DNA from: an uncultured Collinsella sp.
GTDB lineage: Bacteria > Actinomycetota > Coriobacteriia > Coriobacteriales > Coriobacteriaceae
Direction: 5' to 3'
DNA length: 13,524 bases
NCBI GenBank assembly: GCA_959602875.1
Contig: CAUGVQ010000053.1
Location: 1 to 13,524 of the forward strand
Positions within the stretch are counted from its first letter, which is position 1, and every line of letters begins with the position of its first letter. Positions 5,610 to 12,717 of this stretch are shown here, piece after piece. The notes beneath the pieces are model-generated. The model was not told where the DNA came from, ran no database searches, and saw only the letters and a program-made list of their open reading frames with translations. The translations under genes were made by a program, and so were the position numbers.

Positions 5610-5895
5610 AGCGGCGGCCCTTGCGTTCGCCATCCTGTCCTGGGGCTTTAGGCTCGCCGCGATAGCGCTCGTCGCCATCGTGTGCATCCTGTCCTTCTCG
5701 GGGGCGGCGACGCGTCTTGGCATCGTGAACCTCGTGCTCGACATCTCGCGCACCATACCTGCCTTCATCTCGGGCTACGGCGTTATCGCAACGCCTTTTG
5801 GCGGCGTTTTCCGTCTTGACTTTGCCCTCACAGCGGTTGCGCTCTTTGTCCTTGACTACGCCGCACAGCGCATCTCGTGGCTCGTGAGGCGCTAG
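5596..5895 (+). CDS. Small membrane protein of unknown function (99 aa)
   Basis: GTG 5596 is chosen because AGGAGGAG (5581-5588) lies 7 bases upstream. The gene overlaps the ABC-F end by 14 bp in another frame, so the two are probably translationally coupled. The sequence begins VDARKAAALAF (Met at position 1 in practice). A long hydrophobic segment spans residues about 9-36, a mixed central part with GYGVIATPFGG follows, and a second hydrophobic segment spans about 74-90, ending in the basic tail RISWLVRR. The positive residues at both ends suggest two membrane passes. No catalytic motif is visible and I do not recognise the family. Its place between a translation factor and a membrane protease does not by itself define a function. 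Confidence 0.75.
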   Translation: MDARKAAALAFAILSWGFRLAAIALVAIVCILSFSGAATRLGIVNLVLDISRTIPAFISGYGVIATPFGGVFRLDFALTAVALFVLDYAAQRISWLVRR

Positions 5896-5903
5896 GGGGT
5901 CCC

Positions 5904-6578
5904 ATGCTCGACGTTGCCTACATCGCAGGGCTTCTCATCCAGGCCCTCGCCCTCATCATCGGTCTTTGCGTGCACGAGAGCGCTCATGCCCTTGCCGCTT
6001 GGGCACTGGGGGATAAGACGGCGCGCTCGCGCGGACGCGTCTCGCTAAACCCGCTCGCGCACATCGACCCCTTTGGTACGGTGCTTCTGCCGCTTATCAT
6101 GATCGTGCTCGGAGGTCCGGTCTTTGCCTTTGCCAAGCCGGTTCCCGTCTACCTCGGCAACCTCAAGAACCCCAAGCGCGACGAGCTCATCGTGGCGCTC
6201 GCAGGTCCTGCCTCCAACATCGTGCTCGCCGTCGTTTTCGCCGCACTCTGCCGGGTGCCGGCTGTGGGTTCGCTTGTCATGGCTACGGGCTCGACCCTGC
6301 CCCTCGAGTTTCTTATGAGCGGCATCCTCGTGAATCTGTCGCTCGCGTTTTTCAACCTTATCCCGCTGCCGCCGCTCGACGGCTCCTCGATCCTCGTTCC
6401 CTTCCTCAAGGGCCGCGCGCTTGAGACCTACTACCAGATTCAGCAGTACGCGATGCCCATCCTCATCATCGTGCTCTATCTACTGCCGCAGATCCTGCGC
6501 ATCGACATCGTGGGCGTGTACTTCAACTTCACGGTATACCCGCTCTTCTACCAGCTGGCAGCCTGGGCATTAGGCTAA
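5904..6578 (+). CDS. Site-2-type membrane metalloprotease (peptidase M50 family)
   Basis: This 224-aa membrane protein cleaves, or is expected to cleave, substrates inside the lipid bilayer. HESAH at residues 24-28 is the HExxH zinc motif in the first membrane segment. GPASNIVLAV (about residue 101) is the conserved mid-membrane motif of the family, and PLPPLDG with D159 is the third zinc ligand region. The two His, the Glu and the Asp are all present, so the enzyme should be active. About five or six hydrophobic segments are visible. No PDZ or CBS domain is present, which points to the compact group of bacterial M50 proteins rather than RseP. AGGGGG (5894-5899) precedes ATG 5904 closely, and the gene starts 8 bp after the small membrane protein. 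The substrate is unknown. Confidence 0.9.
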   Translation: MLDVAYIAGLLIQALALIIGLCVHESAHALAAWALGDKTARSRGRVSLNPLAHIDPFGTVLLPLIMIVLGGPVFAFAKPVPVYLGNLKNPKRDELIVALAGPASNIVLAVVFAALCRVPAVGSLVMATGSTLPLEFLMSGILVNLSLAFFNLIPLPPLDGSSILVPFLKGRALETYYQIQQYAMPILIIVLYLLPQILRIDIVGVYFNFTVYPLFYQLAAWALG

Positions 6579-6626
6579 AATAGAGAGCTGCACTAACCCA
6601 CGTACACGCAAAAGGAGAGGGGCAGC

Positions 6627-7430
6627 ATGTCGTACCGCGTCAGCACCGCGGCCTACTCGGGCCCGTTCGACCTGCTGCTGCAGCTCGTCAGCCGCCATGC
6701 GGTGGACATCGGCGCCATCTCTATCACCGAGGTTGCCGAGCAGTACCTCCAAGAGGTCGACCGCATGGAAGATGTGGATCTAGACGTGGCGAGCGACTTT
6801 CTCCTTGTGGCGGCGACGCTCCTCGACATCAAGGCTGCCTCGCTCGTTCCAAGCGACGCAGACGGCCCGGCGACAGCGGACCTCGATGAGGACGATGAGC
6901 TTGCGGGGCTCGACGCCGAGGGTCTGCGCGAGGTCCTCATTCAGCGCCTCATCGCCTATAAGCAGTTCAAGGGCGCGGCCGCGGCGCTCGGGTCGCGCAT
7001 GGAGGCCGAGCGCCGCATGCACCCGCGCGTCGCCGGACCCGACCCGGAGTTTTTAAACCTTATGCCCGACTATCTTGCGGGCATCACGCTGCGCGGCCTC
7101 GCTGTCATCTGTGCGGACCTCGACAGCAGACGCGAGACGTTCCTGCTCGAGGCCGAGCACGTCGCTCCGCACCGCGTGCCGCTCGAGCTCACCGTGGCCT
7201 CGGTCGATCGTCTTACCGCAACGCGTATGACCTGCACGTTCTCCGACCTTATCGAAGGTGCCGAGACTACCGACCAGCTCGTCTCCACCTTCCTGGCGAT
7301 CCTCGAGCTCGCCAAGCGCGGATCCATCACGCTCACCCAGGAGGAGAACTTCGGTGAGATTCATATCGAGCGCGTGGAGGGCGCCGAGGAGTACCACCCG
7401 GGTGACGCCCTCTACGTCGAGGAAGATTGA
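6627..7430 (+). CDS. scpA: Segregation and condensation protein A
   Basis: The protein has 267 aa. ScpA is the kleisin subunit that bridges the SMC ATPase heads and binds ScpB, helping compact and segregate the chromosome. The N-terminal part matches the family well: YSGPFDLLLQLVSRHAVDIG, then ISITEVAEQYLQEVDRM and ASDFLLVAATLLDIKAASLV. A variable acidic stretch follows (ATADLDEDDELAG). The C-terminal winged helix, which contacts the SMC head cap, includes FSDLIEGAETTDQLVSTFLA and LELAKRGSITLTQEENFGEI. AAAGGAGAGG (6611-6620) lies 6 bases before ATG 6627. scpB starts 32 bp after the stop. An ambiguous CTGGCA-N15-TAAAAT pair (6555-6581) could be a weak promoter ahead of this gene. smc itself is not in the window. 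Confidence 0.95.
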   Translation: MSYRVSTAAYSGPFDLLLQLVSRHAVDIGAISITEVAEQYLQEVDRMEDVDLDVASDFLLVAATLLDIKAASLVPSDADGPATADLDEDDELAGLDAEGLREVLIQRLIAYKQFKGAAAALGSRMEAERRMHPRVAGPDPEFLNLMPDYLAGITLRGLAVICADLDSRRETFLLEAEHVAPHRVPLELTVASVDRLTATRMTCTFSDLIEGAETTDQLVSTFLAILELAKRGSITLTQEENFGEIHIERVEGAEEYHPGDALYVEED

Positions 7431-7462
7431 CGCCAGGCGCCCGTGCGCGTAAGGAGTAGACC

Positions 7463-8173
7463 ATGAACGACCTTGAGAACCTAAACCCACTCTCGCCCAA
7501 GGCGGCGCTGGAGGCGCTTCTGTTCGTATCGAGCGACCCGGTGAGTGCGAGCGGCCTCGCTCAGGCACTCGACATCGCGCCCGGCGAGGCCGCATCGCTT
7601 CTGGCTGAGCTTAAAGTCGAGTACGAGGAGGCCAACCGCGGGTTCCAGCTTCGTGAGGTCGCGGGCGGGTGGCGGCTCTTCACCCACCCCGCTTTCCACG
7701 AGCAGGTTGAGGCATTCGTCCTTTCCTGGGATACGCAAAAGCTCAGCCAGGCGGCACTCGAAACACTCGCCGTCATCGCCTACCATCAGCCCGCCACGCG
7801 CGAGCAGGTGCGCGGCATCCGCGGCGTCAACTCCGACGGCGTCATCTCCTCGCTCGTGGACAAGGGCCTTGTGCGCGAGCTCGGTCGCGACGCCGAGCAC
7901 GGCCAGGCGATCCTCTACGGCACGACCAATGCCTTCCTCGAAAAGTTTGGCCTGCGCTCCCTGAAGGACCTGCCCGACCTTGAGCAGTTCGCACCCGACG
8001 AGCAGGCGCGCCAGTTTATACGCGAGCGCCTCTCGGGACGCTCCATCCAGTCCACCCTGGAGGAGACCGAGGAGGACCTCAATGAGGAGCGCGAACTCAT
8101 CGACGAGGTCGCAGAAGACGATGATGACCTCATGATCGTGGGCAACGCGACCGACGAGGAATTCGATGACTGA
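7463..8173 (+). CDS. scpB: Segregation and condensation protein B
   Basis: The protein has 236 aa. ScpB dimerises and binds the central part of ScpA in the SMC-ScpAB complex. Two winged-helix domains are visible: residues about 10-85 (LSPKAALEALLFVSSDPVSA, through GGWRLFTHPAF) and about 90-175, which carries the most conserved block, LSQAALETLAVIAYHQPATR, then IRGVNSDGVISSLVDKGLV and TTNAFLEKFGL. The tail from about 190 onward is strongly acidic (EETEEDLNEE, EDDDDL) and probably disordered, longer than in many ScpB proteins. AAGGAG (7451-7456) lies 6 bases before ATG 7463. The 3' end overlaps rluB by 8 bp. Confidence 0.95.
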   Translation: MNDLENLNPLSPKAALEALLFVSSDPVSASGLAQALDIAPGEAASLLAELKVEYEEANRGFQLREVAGGWRLFTHPAFHEQVEAFVLSWDTQKLSQAALETLAVIAYHQPATREQVRGIRGVNSDGVISSLVDKGLVRELGRDAEHGQAILYGTTNAFLEKFGLRSLKDLPDLEQFAPDEQARQFIRERLSGRSIQSTLEETEEDLNEERELIDEVAEDDDDLMIVGNATDEEFDD

Positions 8174-9023
8174 GTCGGATAAGGTCATACCGGGGGAAGA
8201 CTATCCCTGGACCATGCGCCTCCAGCGCTATCTCGCACGCGCTGGCGTGGCGAGCCGGCGCGGGTCAGAAGACCTCATCACCGCCGGTCGCGTCTCTGTG
8301 AACGGCGCTGTGGTGACCGAGCTCGGCACCAAGGTGACGCTCGGCGTGGACGAGGTCGCTGTCGACGGACGTACGGTCACCATGGGGGAGGGGCCCGTCT
8401 ACCTCATGCTCCATAAGCCGGCAGGCTACCTCACCACCATGGCCGACCCGCAGGGACGCCCCTGTGTGGCCGAGCTCGTGCCGCGCGAGCGCTTTCCCGG
8501 GCTCTTTCCCGTGGGGCGACTCGACAAGGACACGACGGGGCTTCTGCTCTTCACCACCGACGGAGACACGGGGAACCGTCTCCTGCATCCTTCCTTTCAC
8601 GTGCCCAAGCGCTATCTTGCGCTCGTGGACGGGCACCTTGCAGATGGGGAGCTCGAACCGCTCCGACAAGGCATCACGCTCGACGACGGCCCCTGCCGCC
8701 CCGCGCCCTGCGCCCTTGTCGACCGCGCTTGCGCGTGCGAGCTCTGGCCTGAAGACGCGCGAGCAATCGAGGACGGCACGGTCACGCCGGTTTCGATCGA
8801 GCTGCGCGAAGGGCGTAAGAACCAGGTGAAGCGCATGTTCGGCGCCATCCATCACCCGGTCATCCGCCTTCACCGCGACCGCATGGGACCTCTTACCCTC
8901 GGGGGGCTCGTTGAGGGTAAGTGGCGCGAACTTGAAGAGACAGAAGTCGCCGCGCTCAAATCCGACATGCAGCGCATGGCTAGCGATAACGATCCAACCA
9001 GGACCAGAGAGGACGAGATATGA
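8166..9023 (+). CDS. rluB: 23S rRNA pseudouridine synthase, RsuA/RluB family
   Basis: The protein has 285 aa. It has an N-terminal S4 RNA-binding domain (residues about 17-65: MRLQRYLARAGVASRRGSED, with AGRVSVNGAVV) and a pseudouridine synthase catalytic domain. The catalytic motif is GRLDKDTTGLLLFT with Asp120 as nucleophile. KPAGYLTT and GRKNQVKRMFGAIHHPVIRL are further RsuA/RluB/RluE signatures. Members isomerise a single uridine; RluB acts on U2605 of 23S rRNA (E. coli numbering) near the peptidyl-transferase centre. Linkage to scpB is the usual arrangement for RluB orthologues and supports the symbol, but the exact target base is inferred. The start ATG lies within the last codons of scpB (8-bp overlap), and the stop overlaps the cmk start (ATGA). 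Confidence 0.9.
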   Translation: MTESDKVIPGEDYPWTMRLQRYLARAGVASRRGSEDLITAGRVSVNGAVVTELGTKVTLGVDEVAVDGRTVTMGEGPVYLMLHKPAGYLTTMADPQGRPCVAELVPRERFPGLFPVGRLDKDTTGLLLFTTDGDTGNRLLHPSFHVPKRYLALVDGHLADGELEPLRQGITLDDGPCRPAPCALVDRACACELWPEDARAIEDGTVTPVSIELREGRKNQVKRMFGAIHHPVIRLHRDRMGPLTLGGLVEGKWRELEETEVAALKSDMQRMASDNDPTRTREDEI

Positions 9024-9706
9024 TCATCGCAATCGACGGACCGGCGGGTTCCGGCAAGTCCACTATCGCCCGCGAGGTCGCGCGCAGGTTCTGCTTCGAC
9101 AAGCTCGACACCGGCGCCATGTACCGCGCGGTCGCGCTCTCCGCACTCGATCGCGGCGTCGATCTTGACGACGAGCCCGCCGTCGACGATCTTGCCAACA
9201 CCATCTCGATCCGCTTCCCCCCGCGCGAGGGCTCCACGACGCGCATCGAGGTGGACGATGTTGACGTGAGCGACGCCATCCGCACGCCGCGTATCGACTC
9301 GTGCGTCTCCAAGGTCGCTGCTTACCCCGGGGTTCGCACCGCCATGCTCATCCCCCAGCGCGCCTTTGCCGAGGGTCGCGATGTGGTGGCTGAGGGCCGT
9401 GATATCGGCACCGTCGTCTTCCCGGCGGCCGATATCAAGATCTTCCTTACGGCAGACCCTGCCGAGCGCGCCCGCAGGCGCGTGCTCCAGCGCCATGAGG
9501 ACGATGACCTCACGCTCGACGATCTTGCTGACGAGGTCCAGCGCACGCTCGACGCTATCCGTCGTCGCGACGAGCTCGACAGCTCCCGCAACGTGGCGCC
9601 CCTCGTGGCCGCCCCCGACGCCGTTGAGATCGATTCCACTGCCCACACCATCGATGAGGTGGTCGCGATGATCGCCGACCTCATCCAGGAGAGGAGGGGC
9701 GCGTGA
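9020..9706 (+). CDS. cmk: Cytidylate kinase
   Basis: The protein has 228 aa, normal for bacterial Cmk. It transfers phosphate from ATP to CMP or dCMP, recycling pyrimidine nucleotides from RNA and phospholipid turnover. The P-loop GPAGSGKS is at residues 7-14. KLDTGAMYRA is the CMP-binding segment. AEGRDIGTVVFP and KIFLTADPAERARRR are the typical central and lid-side blocks, and RRDELDSSRNVAPL completes the family pattern (commonly R.D..D..R...PL). All the key residues I looked for are present. The start overlaps the rluB stop and the stop overlaps the plsC start, each by 4 bp, indicating coupled translation. Because Cmk supplies CDP/CTP for phospholipid heads, its pairing with plsC is functionally sensible. 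Confidence 0.95.
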   Translation: MIIAIDGPAGSGKSTIAREVARRFCFDKLDTGAMYRAVALSALDRGVDLDDEPAVDDLANTISIRFPPREGSTTRIEVDDVDVSDAIRTPRIDSCVSKVAAYPGVRTAMLIPQRAFAEGRDVVAEGRDIGTVVFPAADIKIFLTADPAERARRRVLQRHEDDDLTLDDLADEVQRTLDAIRRRDELDSSRNVAPLVAAPDAVEIDSTAHTIDEVVAMIADLIQERRGA

Positions 9707-10428
9707 AGCTTTTGCACTACACGCGTGACGACTACTACGACAACGCCATGCGCGATTACCCCGTGGCGCTCCGCGTGTTCTACTACGTCGTCATCGCCAT
9801 CCTATACGTCTTCTCCAAGATCATGTGGCGCTGGACGGTCGACAACGCCGACGAGCTGCTGCCGCGAGGCGAACGCGGGTCGGTCATCATCTGCAACCAC
9901 ACCTCCATGGCCGAGGTGATCTCAATCGTCCCGCATATCGTGCGGACCGGGCGCCGCGTCCGCCCGATCATGAAGTCGGAGTTCAACAACAACCCCATCG
10001 TCCGCTGGTTCTTCGCACGCGTGGGCGGCATCCCCGTCGACCGCGGTACCGCCGACATGAAGGCGCTGCGCCGCGCGCAGCACGCCCTGCAGCGCGGCGA
10101 GGACGTGCTCATCTTCCCCGAGGGCACCCGCATCCGCTCAGACGACCAGCCGGTCGTGGTGCACGGCGGATTTGCCCTCATGGCCCAGATGGGCAAGGCC
10201 GACATCGCCCCCATGGCGGCGTGCGGCTTCCGCGACATCACGCCCGCCGGCAAACACATCATGCGCCCCGTCAAGACCTGGATGCGCTGCGCCAAGCGCC
10301 TCTCTCTTGCCGACGCGCCGGAGGGCCTCAAGCGCTCCGAGCGCCTTCAGTGGTTTGAGGACGAGGCCGTGCGCCGCATGTACGAGGTGCGCGACGAGCT
10401 CCGCCAAGAACACCCCGGGAGGAGGTAG
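9703..10428 (+). CDS. plsC: 1-acyl-sn-glycerol-3-phosphate acyltransferase-like protein (PlsC family)
   Basis: The protein has 241 aa and starts with GTG at 9703, 4 bp inside cmk and after GGAGAGGAGGGG. It should transfer a fatty acyl chain to lysophosphatidic acid, giving phosphatidic acid at the inner membrane. One membrane segment is visible at residues about 22-40 (ALRVFYYVVIAILYVFSKIM). Motif I is NHTSMAE: His66 is in place, but the usual Asp of H-X4-D is Glu71. Motif II is present as GGIPVDRG, motif III as FPEGTRI (138-144) and motif IV as IAPMAACG. The Glu could preserve the charge relay, or mark a clade-specific variant. The exact acyl acceptor cannot be told from sequence, so the symbol is by family and context. 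Confidence 0.85.
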   Translation: MKLLHYTRDDYYDNAMRDYPVALRVFYYVVIAILYVFSKIMWRWTVDNADELLPRGERGSVIICNHTSMAEVISIVPHIVRTGRRVRPIMKSEFNNNPIVRWFFARVGGIPVDRGTADMKALRRAQHALQRGEDVLIFPEGTRIRSDDQPVVVHGGFALMAQMGKADIAPMAACGFRDITPAGKHIMRPVKTWMRCAKRLSLADAPEGLKRSERLQWFEDEAVRRMYEVRDELRQEHPGRR

Positions 10429-10431
10429 ACC

Positions 10432-11277
10432 ATGCCTCGCATCGAGATCGCCCGTCAGGCGGGCGCCTGCTACGGCGTCGAGCGTGCCCTCAAGATGGCA
10501 CGCCAAGCCTCGGAGGAGGCCGAGCAGCCGGTACACACGCTCGGTCCCCTCATCCATAACCCGCTCGTGGTCTCAGAGCTTGAGAGCGCCGGTGTGCGCC
10601 CGGCGGATACGCCGGAGGAGGCAGGGGAGGGGACCCTCGTCATCCGCGCCCACGGCGTTACGCCCAAGGTGATCTCGCGCGCGCAGGACCTCGGCCTTGC
10701 GGTCATCGACGCCACCTGCCCCTACGTAAAGCGCGTCCATCACGCCGCCGAGCGCCTTGCCAAGGCCGGCTACCAGGTGATCGTGGTGGGGGAGAGCGGC
10801 CACCCCGAGGTACAGGGCATTCTCGGCCATGCGGGCGAAGGCGCCCGCGTTGTGTCTTGCGTCGATGACCTTGTCAACATCGAGCTCGCCCGTAAGGTGG
10901 GCGTCGTCGTCCAGACAACGCAGACACTCGCGCACCTGAGGTCGGTAGTTGCCGAGCTTTTGGGTCGCGTGGAGGAGCTCACCGTCGTGAACACCATCTG
11001 CGAGGCCACGAGCGAGCGCCAGCTTGCCGCAGCGGAGCTCGCTGCGCGCGCGAACGCGATGATTGTCATCGGCGGACGGTCGTCGGGCAATACCCGCCGC
11101 CTTGCCGAGATCTGCGCTGAGCGTTGCCAGAACACGCATCATATCGAGGATGCTGACGAGCTCGTCGAGTCTTGGTTCGAACGCGCGGAGCTCATCGGCG
11201 TCACCGCCGGCGCCTCCACCCCGGCAGACCAGATCGAGCGCACGGTATATGCCATCTCTCAGGTCGTGGGAGCATGA
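10432..11277 (+). CDS. ispH: 4-hydroxy-3-methylbut-2-enyl diphosphate reductase
   Basis: The protein has 281 aa. IspH catalyses the last step of the MEP (non-mevalonate) pathway, reducing HMBPP to IPP and DMAPP using a [4Fe-4S] cluster. The three cluster cysteines are in their family contexts: Cys13 (AGACYGVERA), Cys96 (DATCPYV) and Cys190 (NTICEATSERQ). Substrate-binding histidines appear in LGPLIHNP, IRAHGV and ESGHPEV, and the C-terminal GASTPADQI motif is intact. No fused ribosomal S1 domain is present, unlike some clostridial versions. AGGAGG (10420-10425) lies 6 bases before ATG 10432, and the gene begins 3 bp after plsC. The stop overlaps the DUF512 start as ATGA. Confidence 0.95.
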   Translation: MPRIEIARQAGACYGVERALKMARQASEEAEQPVHTLGPLIHNPLVVSELESAGVRPADTPEEAGEGTLVIRAHGVTPKVISRAQDLGLAVIDATCPYVKRVHHAAERLAKAGYQVIVVGESGHPEVQGILGHAGEGARVVSCVDDLVNIELARKVGVVVQTTQTLAHLRSVVAELLGRVEELTVVNTICEATSERQLAAAELAARANAMIVIGGRSSGNTRRLAEICAERCQNTHHIEDADELVESWFERAELIGVTAGASTPADQIERTVYAISQVVGA

Positions 11278-12686
11278 CAGAACCCATTAGGCCCCCGTAC
11301 GCGGACGGCAGCGTCACCTACGGCGGCACCCAGCCCCAAGTCGACCACAGCGAGCCTGTTGGCGGGCGCGTGAGCGCCGTGAGGCCCGATTCGCCCGCAT
11401 GGGATGCCGGCTTGGAACCCGGCATGATCGTGACCGAGGTTGCAGGCGAGCCCTTGACCGATATGATCGGATGGCTCTGGGGGGCAGATGCCGAGGAGGT
11501 CGACCTCACGGTCTTTGACCCCAGCGACGCGACCTATGCCGCCTGCTCGCTCGAGCGCCTGCCGGGTGAGGACTGGGGCGTCGAGTTTGACGGAGCGGTC
11601 TTTGACGGCATGCGCACCTGCGTGAACGGCTGCGTCTTCTGCTTTATGACGATGCTGCCCAAGCACATGCGCACCTCGCTCTACATCCGCGACGACGACT
11701 ACCGCTTGAGTTTTCTGCAGGGCAATTTCGTCACACTCACTAACCTCACCGACGCGGACATCGACCGCATCGTCACCTGCCAGCTGAGTCCCATGAACGT
11801 ATCGCTGCACGCGGTCTCCGCCGATGTGCGGCGCCGCCTCATGGGTAAGAACGCCGCGCGCGGGCTCGAGGCGCTTGAGCGCCTTGTGGCAGCCGGCATC
11901 GAGGTCCACGCGCAGATCGTCCTCTGCCCTGGACTTAACGATGGGGGAGAGCTCGAACGCACCCTTCGCTACGTAGAGGAACGGCCCGGTATCACGAGCC
12001 TCGGCATCGTCCCGCTCGGTTATACCAAGTTCCAGAAGCGCTTCTCGAGCTCCTATTCCGACGACCCGGCAGCCGCGCGCCGCGTCATCGAGCAGGTGCG
12101 TCCCTATCAGGAACGGGCCCGCGCTCGCTTTGGTCGCACGGTATTCCAACTCTCCGACGAGTTCTACCTCGATGCGGGCGTCGCCGTGCCGCCGGCAGCA
12201 TGGTACGACGGCTATCCCCAGTACTACGACGGCATCGGGATGATCCGCTCCTACCTCGATGACACTGCAACTACCTTGCATGAGGAGGCCGCACGTATCG
12301 AGAGCATCGGGCACGAGCTCTCCTCGCGCTCGCTTTCGCTCACCGTCGTCTCCGGCGAGGCGGCGCGCGAGACCATCGCCGGCTTCGTGGAGCGCGAACC
12401 GCTTTGCGGGCGCGTCGTCGCCATCAAGAACCATTACTTCGGTGGCAACGTTGACGTGACAGGACTCATCTGCGCCTGCGACCTCATCGAGCAGCTCGAA
12501 GACGACCTTAGCGGGGTTATGCTCTTTCTGCCGGACGTCATGTTCAACGCCGACGGCCTCACGCTGGACGGCTATCATCGTGATGATGTGTTGGAGACCC
12601 TGGAGAGGCGCGGCGCCATCGCTCGCGTCGCCTCCTCGTTGCCCCTCGACCTCTTAGACGCTATCGAGGACGTCTTAGGAGTGTGA
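11274..12686 (+). CDS. DUF512 family protein: PDZ-like plus radical-SAM-type iron-sulphur domain
   Basis: The protein has 470 aa. The start at 11274 overlaps the ispH stop by 4 bp. Residues about 28-75 look like a PDZ-like fold (GGRVSAVRPDSPAWDAGLEP, then GMIVTEVAGEPL). A Cys motif of C-x3-C-x2-C type follows, with Cys116, Cys120 and Cys123 in TCVNGCVFCFM, matching a radical SAM [4Fe-4S] site. The next block, RDDDYRLSFLQGNFVTLTNL, is the hallmark of DUF512. NVSLHAVSADVRR and LCPGLNDGGELERTL agree with a TIM-barrel radical SAM core. The C-terminal third (from about residue 360) is the DUF512 domain proper, with VVSGEAARETI and IKNHYFGGNVDVTGL. The reaction and substrate are not established. 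The position just before der recurs in other Gram-positives, as I recall, and hints at ribosome assembly or rRNA/tRNA modification. Confidence 0.9.
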   Translation: MTEPIRPPYADGSVTYGGTQPQVDHSEPVGGRVSAVRPDSPAWDAGLEPGMIVTEVAGEPLTDMIGWLWGADAEEVDLTVFDPSDATYAACSLERLPGEDWGVEFDGAVFDGMRTCVNGCVFCFMTMLPKHMRTSLYIRDDDYRLSFLQGNFVTLTNLTDADIDRIVTCQLSPMNVSLHAVSADVRRRLMGKNAARGLEALERLVAAGIEVHAQIVLCPGLNDGGELERTLRYVEERPGITSLGIVPLGYTKFQKRFSSSYSDDPAAARRVIEQVRPYQERARARFGRTVFQLSDEFYLDAGVAVPPAAWYDGYPQYYDGIGMIRSYLDDTATTLHEEAARIESIGHELSSRSLSLTVVSGEAARETIAGFVEREPLCGRVVAIKNHYFGGNVDVTGLICACDLIEQLEDDLSGVMLFLPDVMFNADGLTLDGYHRDDVLETLERRGAIARVASSLPLDLLDAIEDVLGV

Positions 12687-12705
12687 ACGGGGCTATAGGC
12701 CCGTT
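12686..12705 (+). promoter_or_regulatory. Small hairpin just before the der ribosome site
   Basis: AACGGG (12686-12691) pairs with CCCGTT (12700-12705) over an 8-nt loop. The 3' arm touches the ribosome site AGGAG (12706-12710). There is no T-run, so it is not a terminator; it could tune der translation or reflect chance. Confidence 0.3.
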
Positions 12706-12717
12706 AGGAGTTCTTGC

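Noticed and set aside
11259..12578. 439-codon minus-strand open frame opposite the DUF512 gene
   Set aside because: It is a GC-rich antisense shadow with no recognisable motif. The plus strand has the conserved Cys and DUF512 motifs.
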